This document shows, piece by piece, positions 11,217 to 23,300 of a stretch of 64,000 nt of DNA. The position numbers were made by a program, and so were the translations under genes. This DNA comes from Apostichopus japonicus (taxonomy: Eukaryota > Echinodermata > Holothuroidea > Aspidochirotida > Stichopodidae): NCBI RefSeq assembly GCF_037975245.1, contig NC_092573.1:8834501-8898500 (forward strand), in the 5' to 3' direction. The notes below the pieces were generated by a model. The model was not told the origin of the DNA and did not search any database. It saw nothing but the letters and a program-made list of their open reading frames with translations. Within the stretch, counting starts at the first letter, position 1. Every line of letters begins with the position of its first letter.

Positions 11217-13212
11217 TCGTTCTTAGCGTGTATAAATATCTGTATCGGTTTATTTATACTGGTGTTCATTTCCGTTGCCAGGAGGCGATATGATTTGAAC
11301 GTGGGGGAGGGTGTGGTGGGTGGGGAGGGGGTCCCATTTGAAGTGTCCAAACGATGCTAATCTTTACATCTATCTTCTTGAATCACATGTACCCCTATCG
11401 ACACGATCAATCAGTCCTGTCTCTCACCTCCTCTCATGCACTGGTGTATTTATTTCCTGGCAAGATAACAGTTAGGCATAGTAAGGGTCAGAGGTCATCA
11501 CAACTTAAAGAGTTGTGCGAGTCCCTGTGGTCTCTTACATCCTGGTAGCAGTAGAGAGAAGAAGCCTAATAGATCAGAAACCATAATCATCTTCTGTTGT
11601 GTCTTATTTTCCAGCATCCTTGAAACATTATATCCTTCCCCTTTGATTTGTTGATGTCATAAAGCTGTATTTTTGTTGTGCATTATTTAATTCCAGTAAT
11701 TAGATTGTATATTCTTCTTGTGTATTTGACAGTATCCCAGTGATATCCATTTTTCTGCTCTTGGTTTTTTTTCTCTGTACTTTCATATCATATCTATCTC
11801 TACCCTAGCCTCCATCTCCACATTTTTTTTACTTTCTTCCTCCATCCCTTCATATGTCTTTCACTCTTTCTTTTTTGACCTCTTTCCTCCCCTCTGTTTA
11901 CCCTGTATGTTTTAGTTTGCCGACTCCCCCCCCCCGCGTCTCACCCCCAAGAAGTTCACAAGGTTGACAAGTCTCCCCGTGCTAGTCCCAAGCTATACAC
12001 CCTTGTTGTGGTGACCGTTCAATATACTTGCGGATCAAATGGAAAGCCCCACCCCCACCCCTTTTTCCCAGTGTAATGAATCGGCAAATGGAAGATTATT
12101 CGGAGTTGTTCGTGATGGTTCAATGATCTTATAGTCAGGCATAGGCCTATATGGTTCTCTTTGTCCTTCATTGCCGTCGAAGTTTGAAATGAATTAATCG
12201 TGCTAGGAACTTCCGGGCAATGTTTAATTTTCTGTGGCAAGAAAAAAAGCTTCCCCCCAGTCTCTCCTGGTTGACTATATAGAGCCTGTACGCCTATATG
12301 GTCACACAATAGTATAGATAAGTATGATCCATGCAGACAGCTAGTATATATTTTTTAAATTCAATCCAATTTCAGTTAAAGTTTCGAGTTGTAATTCGAG
12401 TCAGTCGAGATGAGGTGCCCCATGGTGGAGCTGGGTAACCCACCCCAACCCCGTTGCCGACTTTTTGGCATTTCGTTGGGAGCCGTTCGGAACAAGAAGC
12501 AGGATAGTCAATTCTGGGAGTACAGTACGCTGGAAAGCAATACACTGACGTAATTTAGAAAAAAAAGTTTTTGGCTTTGACGGCCGATGCTCAGCGAGAC
12601 ACTTTTCAATGGAAATAACTATTAGTTTATTGTTCATGTACTTATTCCCTTTTTGCCAGTCCTTTCTATAGAGGGTGGAGCCGCCCCTTATGGCAACGTA
12701 TTTTCCTTCCCTTTTCCGTTCAAGTTTCGTTATTTTTTAATTCGGGTCAAAGGGGTTAGGGGTGCAAGGACAGGGTTTACGTGCACCGATTAGGAGGACG
12801 GGGTGCAGCTAGGGCAAGTGCTCTGTGATCGCCTAAAGGGCCCGTTGCCAGGAGTCCAAAAATAATCAAATATACATATTTATCTATATATGGTATATGA
12901 CATAAAATGCTTTGTCTTACCCTCCTGATATATAACTAAAATTTATTTATAAAATACAATGTAAGCTGTGACTCTGTCTATGTATAATTAATACCTAAAT
13001 TGGCTGAAATACCATATGTTCACACATGACGGACTTGACTTTACGTTTGATACCCAATTTTGTAATCACTTCAGTCAATTTTTTCACTCATTCGCGTTTG
13101 TCTTTTTGTGACACCAGTCAGCGTGAATCAGACATAAAGTTCATAACTATTAGTTTCTTGAGCTGTTTCTTGACTTCGACTGCTCACCATGTAGGCCTAA
13201 AAGAGTAAAAGC
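11217..13212. other. Intergenic, no gene seen
   Basis: Mixed-composition DNA with a pyrimidine-rich stretch (11750-11960) and several short open frames of no recognisable character, for example a 96-codon minus-strand frame at 12019-12309. None has splice or codon evidence. Confidence 0.4.
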
Positions 13213-13242
13213 AAGGAACTGCTAGAGTAGCAGCTCCCTGGT
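13213..13242. repeat. Degenerate 'CAGGGAGTTGTT' hairpin
   Basis: AAGGAACTGCT...AGCAGCTCCCTGG forms an imperfect stem. It is a decayed copy of the hairpin found intact at 13389-13417 and 21192-21219, and lies in opposite orientation to the nearby intact copy, so GCTCCCTGGTCA and TGACCAGGGAG face each other across about 145 bases. Confidence 0.45.
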
Positions 13243-13388
13243 CAAACTATTACGCCTGATGCAAAGCTCGACCGTAACCTATACTGTACAGCCCATTAGT
13301 TGTGAAAAGTTCTGAACGTAAAACAAAGCACAGAGTTTTGTATCACACAACACACACGAAAACGCGGCGTAATACCGCATACTACTGA

Positions 13389-13417
13389 CCAGGGAGTTGT
13401 TCCATAACAACTCCCTG
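13389..13417. repeat. Dispersed palindrome CCAGGGAGTTGTT...AACAACTCCCTG
   Basis: The arms CAGGGAGTTGTT and AACAACTCCCTG are perfect 12 base inverse complements around a 4 base centre (CCAT). The same palindrome recurs at 21192-21219 and, degenerate, at 13213 and 58749. Confidence 0.7.
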
Positions 13418-13438
13418 TACTGCCACAGACAAGAAACT

Positions 13439-13767
13439 ATGCAGGAATTTCGCCAAGGCCACCGTTCAAGTAACCGAACCCGTTTATTGCTTACTAGCCG
13501 TAAATACGGGATTGCTGAGAAATTACGAGACAACAGCGACGAACCGGTAGAGGGTAGTATTGATATTATTTTTGAATCGGGTGGTGTGAAGGACAGAATT
13601 TACGAGGAAATTACGAGCGATCCCACCTTTAATGAATTTGCTCTTGTTTTACTTTCCTGCTGGAGATGCTGAAGTTGCAACTTATGGCCTCACGTGTGTG
13701 TTGGCTTTGGTGGTTTTCTTACCGGCGTTATACAATCTGCTACCTGACACTTGTGTCTGTAATTAAG
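13439..13767 (+). pseudogene. Frameshifted small membrane-protein candidate
   Basis: From the ATG at 13439 a frame reads MQEFRQGHRSSNRT...GSIDIIFESGG...EEITSDPTFNEFALV and then stops. If one T of the TTTT run near 13645 is treated as extra, the frame continues smoothly into a hydrophobic segment (YGLTCVLALVVFLPALYNLL), a likely transmembrane helix, and stops at a TAA. A donor-like AAG|GTGAGT follows at 13767. The break may be a real disabling mutation or an assembly error in a homopolymer. I do not recognise the family. Confidence 0.3.
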
Positions 13768-14079
13768 GTGAGTTCAATGATAAACAGATTATTACACGAA
13801 GATGGTATTGCTTATAAAAGGAATGACAATACCACAGGGCCATATCCAATATTGTGTTCTTTATGTCGAACTGTGGTCACGTGATGTCAAATTGTAGTGT
13901 TGTTTTTCGAATGTCACCGAACAGTCAGTGTTGTTCAGCTCAATGATTGATATATCACTGGACTCGAGAGCGATTTTTCTTTCTGCATATGAACACGCAA
14001 GTTTCGAATATGGCCATACTACGAATTCAAACTTCCATTAATATCACATATCGTTCCTGGCGCCCCCACCCCATTCAGG

Positions 14080-14520
14080 TTTGATATACATTTCAATTTT
14101 ACTGGAATCTCTGGAATGCATTTCTGTACTTAAGTTGAAATAGCTACACGAGAACTTTCTTGAAAGCACTACAGCTTCCAGGCTTGGAATAAATACCACA
14201 GAAATTTAATTTCTCTTTCTGGCATGTGCTTTTGTGCTTTAAAGTCGTTACTAGTGAACAAAAAATATTTCAAAGTCTATGAACTTCAGGGGGCTTTTCT
14301 CCCCCTGGCCCCACAGGGCTTTGCAATAAATTCCACACATATTGTGCTTTAAATTCGCCGCGAGTGAAAACGGAATACATGAAAACGTTTGAGCTTTCTG
14401 GGGCTTCGCCCCTGGTATCCCATAGGGTTCTGAGATGCATTCCAGAAAAATGAAAGTGTTACTGTAGTTAGTGACATGTATTTTTGTACTCAAATCGTAT
14501 CTAAAAATTGTTGCAGCTTC
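14080..14520. repeat. Diverged tandem repeat, ~125-150 bp units
   Basis: The phrases 'TGTGCTTTAAAnTCG...GTGAA' and 'CTGGnnnCCAnAGGG' followed by 'AATAAATTCCAnA' or 'GATGCATTCCAGAAA' occur three times in the same order. The copies are well diverged, and some have GGGGCTTCGCCCC-type small stems. Confidence 0.45.
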
Positions 14521-14999
14521 TGTAGGCCTGCAATCCCAGCCAATAACAGTGTACAATTGTAATGATAAAGCAAGTTGCCGCTTTCGAAACATTGCTCAGT
14601 TAGTCACTGCCAGTCGATGTCGACACTATGGTGAATGTAAGACACTGGTTATATGACATTAAAGCTTTGTCACAATTTTGAAATATCGTGTAAACAAAAA
14701 TTCTTAATTTAAAGGTTTGTCCCAATACGTGCCCCACACCCCATTCCCTTACTTTGGAACTGCTGCTAGTTGTAGTTTCCATACTAACAGACAGTGGCGG
14801 AGATTTCTTGTCAGAAGTGGGGGGGGGGGGGGGGTTGCAGGCCATTGATGAAATAAAAAGTCATAACTGCTGGCTCACTATCTATGTGGAGCGCCACCAT
14901 AAGATGGCGCGAAGTGCACAAGAATTTTTTGGCAAATATTGCCTCCCAGATTGCAGTAAATGGCAATGCCCAGGCCTTGAAAAGCTGCATTTAACCAGG

Positions 15000-15160
15000 G
15001 GCGTATGCAGGATTTTCTAACCCGGGGGTACGTATTACTATATAAGCGGAGCGCCACCATTGCATGGTTGGCGCACAGCGTACAAGGAAATTTCTGGTTT
15101 TGGTACCCCCAGATCACCGGAAATGGCACTTCTCGGGCTTGAAACTGACCAACCATATGT
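15000..15160. repeat. Dispersed block 'GGAGCGCCACCAT...GCGTACAAG'
   Basis: This segment (GGGGCGTATGCAGG, then GCGGAGCGCCACCATTG, then CAGCGTACAAGGAAATTT and CCCCCAGATCACCGGAAATG) is matched in order by diverged copies at about 14885-14990, 15665-15760 and 63165-63270. It is an interspersed family related to the inside of hAT-like elements. Confidence 0.6.
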
Positions 15161-15609
15161 ACACTTTTGCCTGAGAACCAAGTTTTTTCCAAATACTTTT
15201 TTTCTCATCTATAAACTTTTTGAAGATTGTCACCAGTCACACATCATGTTCGACTTCATCACATATCCTGTGGATCATTGCTTTTGTAGGTGATTCTTCA
15301 TCGCGGCCCACAATATCAGTCAGCCCCACTGTTCAGAATTTGAAAATTCACAATTCTCGTGAATAAATTCACTTCAAAACATACACATAATGTTGCACAA
15401 AATATCATCTATGGACAACCGATATAGAAAAACCTCCTTCAAACCCTAACAGACGGGTCAAAATTGCACGAGTATGATGAAGTATGATGAAGAATGTTGG
15501 TTAGGGAATTTTCGAAAATTCAGACGGCTACTCAAAAATTTCCTTGAAGGAAATAAAAATATACCAGATATTTCCGAAACCGAACACTACGCACATCGAC
15601 AGTTTTGAG

Positions 15610-16165
15610 CATGGGCGCAGATCAGTCTTGGATAATGGTGGGGACGCGTGTCTGTTCTATGACACTATCTAAGCGGAGAGCGACCATGGGTTCGCGCGTA
15701 GCGTACGATATTTTTGGGCAAATATACCTCCCAGTTCGCCAGAATAACACTTCCTAGACCTAATGATGCTCCTAAACCTCCTTAAGTTTTAGATCTCATG
15801 GCTTAGAAATTTAGTTTGGAGAAATGCATGGGCGTTTGCAGAAAGAAAATCAGGGACAAATAATCCAAGTAGACTTTTGTATATACGATGGGTCTGGGGT
15901 CCTCTCCCAGAAAACAAATATAGACTGCCGCAAATGCGATTTCCGTCCTATATTTAACAACTGTGGATAAAATACAATAAAATGAGAACTGCTGCATGTC
16001 ATTTGCACAATGCTGGATCAAACTGCGCCAAAGTGCAATACAGGGGAACTTGAAATGCAGCTATTGGTCAAGACAAATTGGTGGGGACATGGTAAATCAT
16101 GTCCCCACTACTGAAAAAGTTGGTGGGGACGCATCCCGCTGTGCTCACCAGGATCTGCGCCCATG
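15610..16165. mobile_element. hAT-like element nested in the outer element, 8 bp TSD
   Basis: The terminal inverted repeats CATGGGCGCAGATC (15610-15623) and GATCTGCGCCCATG (16152-16165) match perfectly over 14 bases. The flanking octamers GTTTTGAG (15602-15609) and GTTTGGAG (16166-16173) match at 7 of 8. Internally GGTGGGGACGCGT and GTGGGGACGCATCCC recur near each end. It has no coding capacity. It inserted after the outer element, so the relative ages are readable. Confidence 0.7.
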
Positions 16166-16520
16166 GTTTGGAGGCTGTTTATCGTGGAACGCCATTTTTA
16201 TGCTCACTGTTTCTCCCCTGTTTCTCCGCCACTGCTAACAGGGTAAGCTCTACCTATGTGTGCAATAATCGTTGATCATCGCTCATCGTAAACAGCGCTT
16301 AGCGTTATCCTGGACACAAAGAGGGGAACATAGAGTCGATCATTTGACCGGGTAGCTGGTTGCTTTGATTTTTAGGCAATTTCGACAACACTAAATTTCG
16401 ATCTAAACAACTCCGAGATTTTCATGTACAATTTCACTGTTTCCGTTATATACCATTTAACATGTATAAAACATTTTATATTTTTAAGGACGTTTTGCCG
16501 TGCTTTTGATGATGTTACAG

Positions 16521-16775
16521 TCGTTCGTAACAATGGTGAAGATTATTCACTGGCGTCTAAAAGCTGTTTCACATAGAGAAAGTAGAAGAAACACCGATGA
16601 AGAAATGGGTTTGTTTACTCTAACGGACACCAGCGCAGTTGACACAACACCTATATTAAACAGCAACAATCAAGTGGTCAAATACAGATTTTGTTATGTT
16701 CCCAGTGGGCTTATGATCTTTTATATGCTTATCATGACCGTGCTCAACACCTGGCTGTTTAGTTCCTTTTCATAA
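16521..16775 (+). CDS. Possible terminal exon with C-terminal TM segment
   Basis: An acceptor-like GATGTTACAG precedes 16521. The frame reads SFVTMVKIIHWRLK, a polar basic/acidic stretch (HRESRRNTDEEMG), then a hydrophobic C-terminus (GLMIFYMLIMTVLNTWLF) and a TAA. It would join in phase with the donor at 13767 in one of the possible frames, but the intervening 2.7 kb is mostly the nested hAT elements. The family is not recognised. It could equally be a chance ORF. Confidence 0.3.
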   Translation, partial: SFVTMVKIIHWRLKAVSHRESRRNTDEEMGLFTLTDTSAVDTTPILNSNNQVVKYRFCYVPSGLMIFYMLIMTVLNTWLFSSFS

Positions 16776-17231
16776 TCTAGACAAATTTAAAAGTTCATTG
16801 CAACAATAACGACAGCTTTGATGATCGAGCAATAGTCTAAAATTGTACCAGAATTGTGCAGATGCTTTTATGGTAGACCTGGTTTTCTTTCAAATGCTAT
16901 CATAATACACAGCAAAGAAATGTATATTTCGATCATAGTATATGATTACTATGTGATAACTTTCACTTTGCAATAAGGTTTTGCGGCCTCATTCTATCAT
17001 GAGCCGATTCCTACACTTCATGTATAATAATTTCATGTGACATAGTTGATACTAAATACTTAATTTTGTCTTATATCATTATAATAACATCAGTCTTAAA
17101 ACTTGTTAACCTTATAAACGTTGAGCAATTTTGAATGTGCTTTTTCGTATGGCTAAATTAGATATAAAAAAGGTGTGTATGTGTATCTTGGAGTGGGAGG
17201 GCGATGGAGGGGGGGGGGGGGGGGGCTGAAA

Positions 17232-17362
17232 CCATGGACCTTAAATATGAATCTAAGAGACTGACTTCGGTCAGCTTGCGGCTTTGATAAGCCAATGAGG
17301 CTTCTTCGCGAGTTCCTGCTTTCAGGAGGATCCATAATACATACAATACATACACACATAAA
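17232..17362 (+). mobile_element. tRNA-SINE, 5'-truncated copy
   Basis: This is the 3' body of the SINE seen complete at 42704-42970: CCATGGACnTTAAATATGAA, GACTTCGGTCAGCTTGCGGC, TAAGCCAATGAGGCTTCTTC, GCGAGTTCCTGCTTTCAGGA, then an (ATACATAC)n tail. The tRNA head is missing. A 16-17 base G run abuts the truncated end. Confidence 0.8.
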
Positions 17363-20300
17363 AAGAAATTTACCGTTGATTCACTGGCATTCCTTTTTAG
17401 TAGTACAATTGATACATATGTATCTATTCAATGTAAGGACTACGTAAAGGAAGTAAATATATCTGTATGTGTGTTGATTAATTAATTAATTTACTTATTG
17501 ATTTTTTTCTCCTGTTAATCGCTAGTATTGTTACATTAAGTGTGATTCAACGAGGAACAAACTCTAGTTACAAATGAAAGAGATCTGAAATCAGTCATTG
17601 CTCAAAAAAGGTTTACATCAACAGGCGTCATCATGTCTGCACTTATTTAGTGTGTACAATGTCCAGCTCCTCGTATCTTCTTTTTCTTGTTCGTTATTGT
17701 AGTCGCTTTTAATTCTTAGGTTTGAAATTGCATATAAATACTGTACACTGCATAATAAATCGGAATTATAAAGAAGACAAATATATTATCATATGTACAC
17801 AGTTTGTGAATGAATAATGATAACGTTCATGTATATATACTTGCTGTCTTCTCACTTGAATTCATGAAGAGAAACCTCTTAATATATTACAAAATTACAC
17901 TTTGGTATTCCCGGCAAAGTCAGTTAATGAAAGATGATATTACTTGACTCGTAGATACTTGTTTCATTTGAAACAAAGCCTAATTATAATACCAAGTTCC
18001 GTATTGTTTATGAAGCATTTTCGATGACCAATCAAATCTTCACGGTTTTTCATCACAGTTGGTAAATTACGCATTTTTACATATTATTCTCACTTCTTTT
18101 ATAATTCTTTAAATGTTAAACTGGCTGGTAATAAATAAATGAATGAAAATAATGTCCCGCTTACTTTATATGAAAACATTTAACTTAATTGATAAAGACT
18201 ATATTACTGAGGAGGGAATTCACAATTTCCCGTTTGTTTTCTTTTCTATGATTTTCTTTCACCACAGTTAAACCTTAGATAGGAGTCAATATAGCGCCCT
18301 CATTTTAATGATTTTAATACTTAAGCCCGTATGGTAAAGTAAACAATGTATATTGTTAAGTTCCAAACGCTCCAAGTCTTCGGAACAAAGAGGCTGGTTA
18401 GAAGATAAGTCGAAGGTAGCAACAGGAACACGCACGCCCCCAAGTTGTAAAGTAGGTCCCCTGCCCTCAGCCAAAATGATCGAATGAAAAACACTCTTAA
18501 TTAGTTTCACGACAGCATCCATAGCTCTTTCTCCCAACAGACAGTGGGCACACAAAAAAAGAGTAACTTTCACAATTTATATACCTCCGCACACGCAATA
18601 ATAAATTACTGCCTTTAAACAAACGGCCCAGCTACTAAATTCTATCTTGTGGCGATTTCCTGGTGAATTAAAGTTAAAACAATGTAGAGCTTATTCGAGA
18701 GGTAACTCCTCTGCTTGGAAACTAATTTTGGAGTGACTTCCAAACTATCCCTAATTTTGCCTTCCGAAAATGTGAAAGGAAATTTTAATTAGCAAGGCAA
18801 CACCCGCTGCTTACAGATGTCTATACAAAATATTTTTACGCAAATACTCTACAGATTAAAAAAGTCGGAACAAATCATATCATGGCGCTTAAATCCATTG
18901 ATTCATTAAATTTCTGTGGGATTAACTAGCCGAGGTAAGGTTATTAATGTATCCAATTAGTTTCTTTTTAACCGCAAGAAATACAGCCTTTAGGATTGAA
19001 CCGTGACAGAAAAGATGAGACGAATAGTCAAATTGTATCAGATAGCATACGCCCATTAAAAGCCTCCTCAAACCTCTTCACTCAGTGGTAAACAATTTTC
19101 CTACGCTGCTCCTGGGAGGCCTAAAAATTGCCTCCCAATTTTCTCACTACATGTACTTCCATTCACGCTCTTCAACATGCAAGCCACAATAAACTAGATC
19201 ATGATTGATAACAGGTCACAAAAGATGTTCTCCTGCTGCTTTTGGCACTTTTCCTGAAGGAGAACAATCGAGGGGATGGATATAGACTCTAATAGGAGTA
19301 TGCCACTGGCACTAAGCAGCTTAATGCTAATTTGCATAACAGTTGTTTAGAACAGTATATCAACTTAATCGAAGCAACGATTACCTATATGACATAGAAT
19401 TGACACTATAAATACACAGCTTGTTAAGAAAGCTATTTTGGCAGTTTCACAAACTATTGGGAAATGAGCCAAGAAAAGAGATAGTAAGATTTGTTTTGGA
19501 ATTAGCTCCTGTTGAGAAAGAAAAGTTAATGGAAAACTTATGGTTAGCTTGACTTAATATCAAAACAGTAATTACTAAGAACAAAGCTGCCTAAGTGATA
19601 ATGCTACAATCATATTCAGTGTTAATAGAGAGCAATTTAAACAATTAAAGTGTAAGCTAGAATTCCGATGAAAAATAATTAAAGAGACATTCTGGTAGCT
19701 AACGTGAATTGCTAAGTAAAAATTAAATTTTATGCAAGTATAGGTATAAACCGAATCCTCAAAGCATTTGGTATGACAAAGATAAAACTGTCATAACTTT
19801 GATTGTATTTTGTGAATGTATCTTGCAGCATTATAATGAATGATATCATAATGGCAAATTAAGCTGAAAGTTTTGTTTTCTTAAATAATAATTAACTCTC
19901 TTTACACAAAGGAAATAACATTCTATAATATAGTTGCATTTTGATGAAATTCCCAAATACCGTGAACATTGACAGCTGAACAAACGTTCCAAATATATCG
20001 GAATTCAATGATAAATCTTTCAACAAGAAGATATTAATATGAAAATAAAGCTTTTAAAGAACACATGTTGTTGTGACATTACAGATCACCTATACTGTGA
20101 TAAATTCTTGGGAAGACTGGAGGGTTTAGCCAGCCAAAATAAGTTCCATTCAATCACCCACATCTTGAGTTAGGGACTGATACCGAGATACATGCAAGTG
20201 TCCTCACAGTGTGAAACATTAGATTAACCCTTTATCCCTTTATCTTAAGAATTTGGAGTCACATGTCACAAAAAGATGAGAATGATAGTGTAAATCCATC

Positions 20301-20940
20301 CGATCTGTCTTTTTATGACAAAACTGACTTACTAGCTCAATAATGCTGTCCACCGTTCCACCAATTAAACGTTCAAATTGCTTCTCTGTGCCTATTGTAT
20401 TATCGAAATTGTTTTCTAGACAGAAGAAGTGAAATTCGTACAGTTTAGAAAAATTTGTCTCTAATCCTTTCCAGAGACTTGATAAAGCCCCAATAAGAGA
20501 TCAAGCTATACTAGCAAAAGACCAGGACAACACTGGACAGTCCTTCATATAGGCTTCAATCGTATTGTAGTTTTATAACGATAAAGTCTCAAAGAACTTT
20601 ACTTATATATTCTTCACAAGGTGGCCGACTGATAAAAACCTATACGGATAATCTCACCTGATAGTGTGCACGTTCATTTAACGTTACATTGACAAAAGCT
20701 GAGACAAAAATATAGAACTGCTCCTTGTGACATCAAAAAATAAGCAATGTACGCAACGTTAACAAGTGTTATTTAAATTGTATTATGTCTTTTTAATGCC
20801 CTTAGAATTCTCTTGAGGCACTGAAGTAAAATGCAACATGATCCTACATATTTGTATCCTTATTTTGTGTTTATTTTTGTGTCGGTTTTTGTTTTTTTTC
20901 ATTATTCCCTTATCCTCAACCGAGCATTCCTCCCTCCATG
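17363..20940. other. Intergenic, no gene seen
   Basis: About 3.6 kb of AT-rich DNA with no splice-supported or long ORF. The longest frame is a minus-strand 95 codon ORF at 18286-18573, which I do not accept as a gene. No repeat with visible internal structure was found. Confidence 0.5.
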
Positions 20941-21103
20941 TACCGATTATTATTATTATTATCATTGGTTTATTGCTTTAAATTACGAATGTTAAAAAAT
21001 GTACGATTTAGAATGTTATGAAAGCGCTATGTTACTTTCTTGAAACTGTACCAAGTTTATGACGACAGTGTAAACCTGTCAATGACTTCCATTAACCGTA
21101 CAG

Positions 21104-21123
21104 TCCACCACCACCACCACCAA
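21104..21123. repeat. (CCA)n microsatellite
   Basis: CCA is repeated about six times shortly before the hairpin at 21192. An (ATT)n run also lies at 20947-20961. Confidence 0.6.
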
Positions 21124-21191
21124 CATCAGGGCGATAAAAGAGTGATGAAAAATCAACGTACTGTTGGAACCTTTTTTTTTTTGTATATTAA

Positions 21192-21219
21192 CCAGGGAGT
21201 TGTCCATAACAACTCCCTG
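21192..21219. repeat. Dispersed palindrome CCAGGGAGTTGT...ACAACTCCCTG
   Basis: Second clear copy of the hairpin at 13389, with arms CAGGGAGTTGT and ACAACTCCCTG. It lies about 50 bases before the 251 bp tandem array. Confidence 0.7.
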
Positions 21220-21267
21220 TATTAACCAAGCTGATGCTTCATCAAAAGTATGACCTCTCAACTGATT

Positions 21268-23025
21268 TTCCTGTTTTGGATTTAGTTTTGTTTTGATTTA
21301 TTGCTAAAGTAATATATTGAATGTAAACACAGGGTTATTCTAGTATGATCGATATTTTCATAAAGTATTGTTTTACGTTCATGACGTGAAACCCAATAAC
21401 CCATGAAATCCTGAGTTAGTTTAGTTTTTAAGACAAAGTAATTAAGGCATGTTGTTTGATAGAGTATAATTTGCTGCCCTCCAAAACACTACGTGACTGC
21501 GTAGAGCCACATTGTTTATTCCTGTTTTGGATTTAGTTATCTTTTGATTTATTGCTAAAGTAATATATTGAATGTAAACACAGGGTTATTCTAGTATGAT
21601 CGATATTTTCATAAAGTATTGTGTTACGTTCATGACGTGAAACCCAATAACCCATGAAATCCTGAGTTAGTTTAGTTTTTAGGACAAAGTAATTAAGGCA
21701 TGTTGTTTGATAGAGTATAATTTGCTGCCCTCCAAAACACTACGTGACTGCGTAGAGCCACATTGTTTATTCCTGTTTTGAATTTAGTTATCTTTTGATT
21801 TACTGCTAAAGTAATATATTGAATGTAAACACAGGGTTATTCTAGTATGATCGATATTTTCATAAAGTATTGTGTTACGTTCATGACGTGAAACCCAATA
21901 ACCCATGAAATCCTGAGTTAGTTTAGTTTTTAAGACAAAGTAATTAAGGCATGTTGTTTGATAGAGTATAATTTGCTGCCCTCCAAAACACTACGTGACT
22001 GCGTAGAGCCACATTGTTTATTCCTGTTTTGGATTTAGTTATCTTTTGATTTATTGCTAAAGTAATATATTGAATGTAAACACAGGGTTATTCTAGTATG
22101 ATCGATATTTTCATAAAGTATTGTGTTACGTTCATGACGTGAAACCCAATAACCCATGAAATCCTGAGTTAGTTTAGTTTTTAGGACAAAGTAATTAAGG
22201 CATGTTGTTTGATAGAGTATAATTTGCTGCCCTCCAAAACACTACGTGACTGCGTAGAGCCACATTGTTTATTCCTGTTTTGGATTTAGTTATCTTTTGA
22301 TTTATTGCTAAAGTAATATATTGAATGTAAACACAGGGTTATTCTAGTATGATCGATATTTTCATAAAGTATTGTGTTACGTTCATGACGTGAAACCCAA
22401 TAACCCATGAAATCCTGAGTTAGTTTAGTTTTTAGGACAAAGTAATTAAGGCATGTTGTTTGATAGAGTATAATTTGCTGCCCTCCAAAACACTACGTGA
22501 CTGCGTAGAGCCACATTGTTTATTCCTGTTTTGGATTTAGTTATCTTTTGATTTATTGCTAAAGTAATATATTGAATGTAAACACAGGGTTATTCTAGTA
22601 TGATCGATATTTTCATAAAGTATTGTGTTACGTTCATGACGTGAAACCCAATAACCCATGAAATCCTGAGTTAGTTTAGTTTTTAGGACAAAGTAATTAA
22701 GGCATGTTGTTTGATAGAGTATAATTTGCTGCCCTCCAAAACACTACGTGACTGCGTAGAGCCACATTGTTTATTCATGTTTTGGATTTAGTTATCTTTT
22801 GATTGATTGCTAAAGTAATATATTGAATGTAAACACAGGGTTATTCTAGTATGATCGATATTTTCATAAAGTATTGTGTTACGTTCATGACGTGAAACCC
22901 AATAACCCATGAAATCCTGAGTTAGTTTAGTTTTTAGGACAAAGTAATTAAGGCATGTTGTTTGATAGAGTATAATTTGCTGCCCTCCAAAACACTACGT
23001 GACTGCGTAGAGCCACATTGTTTAT
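21268..23025. repeat. Seven-copy tandem array, 251 bp unit
   Basis: The landmark TTCCTGTTTTGGATTTAG (TTCATG in the last copy, GAATTTAG in the third) recurs with its first C at 21270, 21521, 21772, 22023, 22274, 22525 and 22776, exactly 251 bases apart each time. Copies are nearly identical, with rare single differences such as TTAAGACA in copies 1 and 3 against TTAGGACA elsewhere. Spacing never varies, so amplification or homogenisation is recent. Each unit contains TATGATCGATA and CATGACGTGAAAC. There are no unique spacers, so this is satellite-like DNA. Confidence 0.97.
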
Positions 23026-23297
23026 CACTTTCCACTGTTAATCTGGGGGAGAAGCGGCAGGATGTCTTTAAATTTCAAAAGCGATTTTATGTTGTTGCAC
23101 TTTCAACTTTAAAGCAATTATTATGTTGTGCCGGCATCGGAATGTCCTCCACCATTCCAGCGGATGAACAGCAGAGCAACATATTCAGCCAGTTGGGACA
23201 ATTTCCCAATGTTGTTACCACTATATACTGTCCTTCTGATATCATGCCTTTAATCAACTGTACTGACAGTAAGTCTGAACACTTTATAAACTTTATC
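23026..23297 (+). pseudogene. Harbinger/HARBI1-like transposase remnant
   Basis: Right after the tandem array an open frame (whose nominal Met at 22962 lies in the last repeat unit) contains STLKQLLCCAGIGMSST, then IPADEQQSN and QFPNVVTTIYC, then EHFIN. The layout resembles the HARBI1-family pattern 'G.SSTV ... P..... F....FPnVigaIDcthI ... FiN', with the usual Asp replaced by Tyr. The resemblance is by eye. The frame ends at 23300. The catalytic Asp seems lost and the rest of the transposase is absent, so I call it a relic. Confidence 0.4.
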
Positions 23298-23300
23298 TGA

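Larger units (their letters stand above)
14792..16234. mobile_element. hAT-like non-autonomous element with 8 bp TSD (outer)
   Basis: The left end CAGTGGCGGAG (14792-14802) is the inverse complement of the right end CTCCGCCACTG (16224-16234). The flanking octamers CTAACAGA (14784-14791) and CTAACAGG (16235-16242) match at 7 of 8 positions. CAGTGGCG ends with 8 bp duplications are characteristic of hAT elements. No transposase ORF is present. The interior holds repeated 'GCGGAGCGCCACCAT...GCGTACAAG' blocks and a second element inserted at 15610-16165. Confidence 0.7.

Noticed and set aside
14754-15192. ORFs of 88 and 104 codons on both strands
   Set aside because: They lie within the hAT-like element and its repeated GCGCCACCAT blocks, with no conserved motif.
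18286-18573. Minus-strand 95 codon ORF with plausible amino-acid composition
   Set aside because: No splice sites, homologous motif or neighbouring exon supports it.
21268-23025. CRISPR-like impression of regular repeats
   Set aside because: The whole 251 bp unit is repeated with no variable spacers, and the DNA is eukaryotic.
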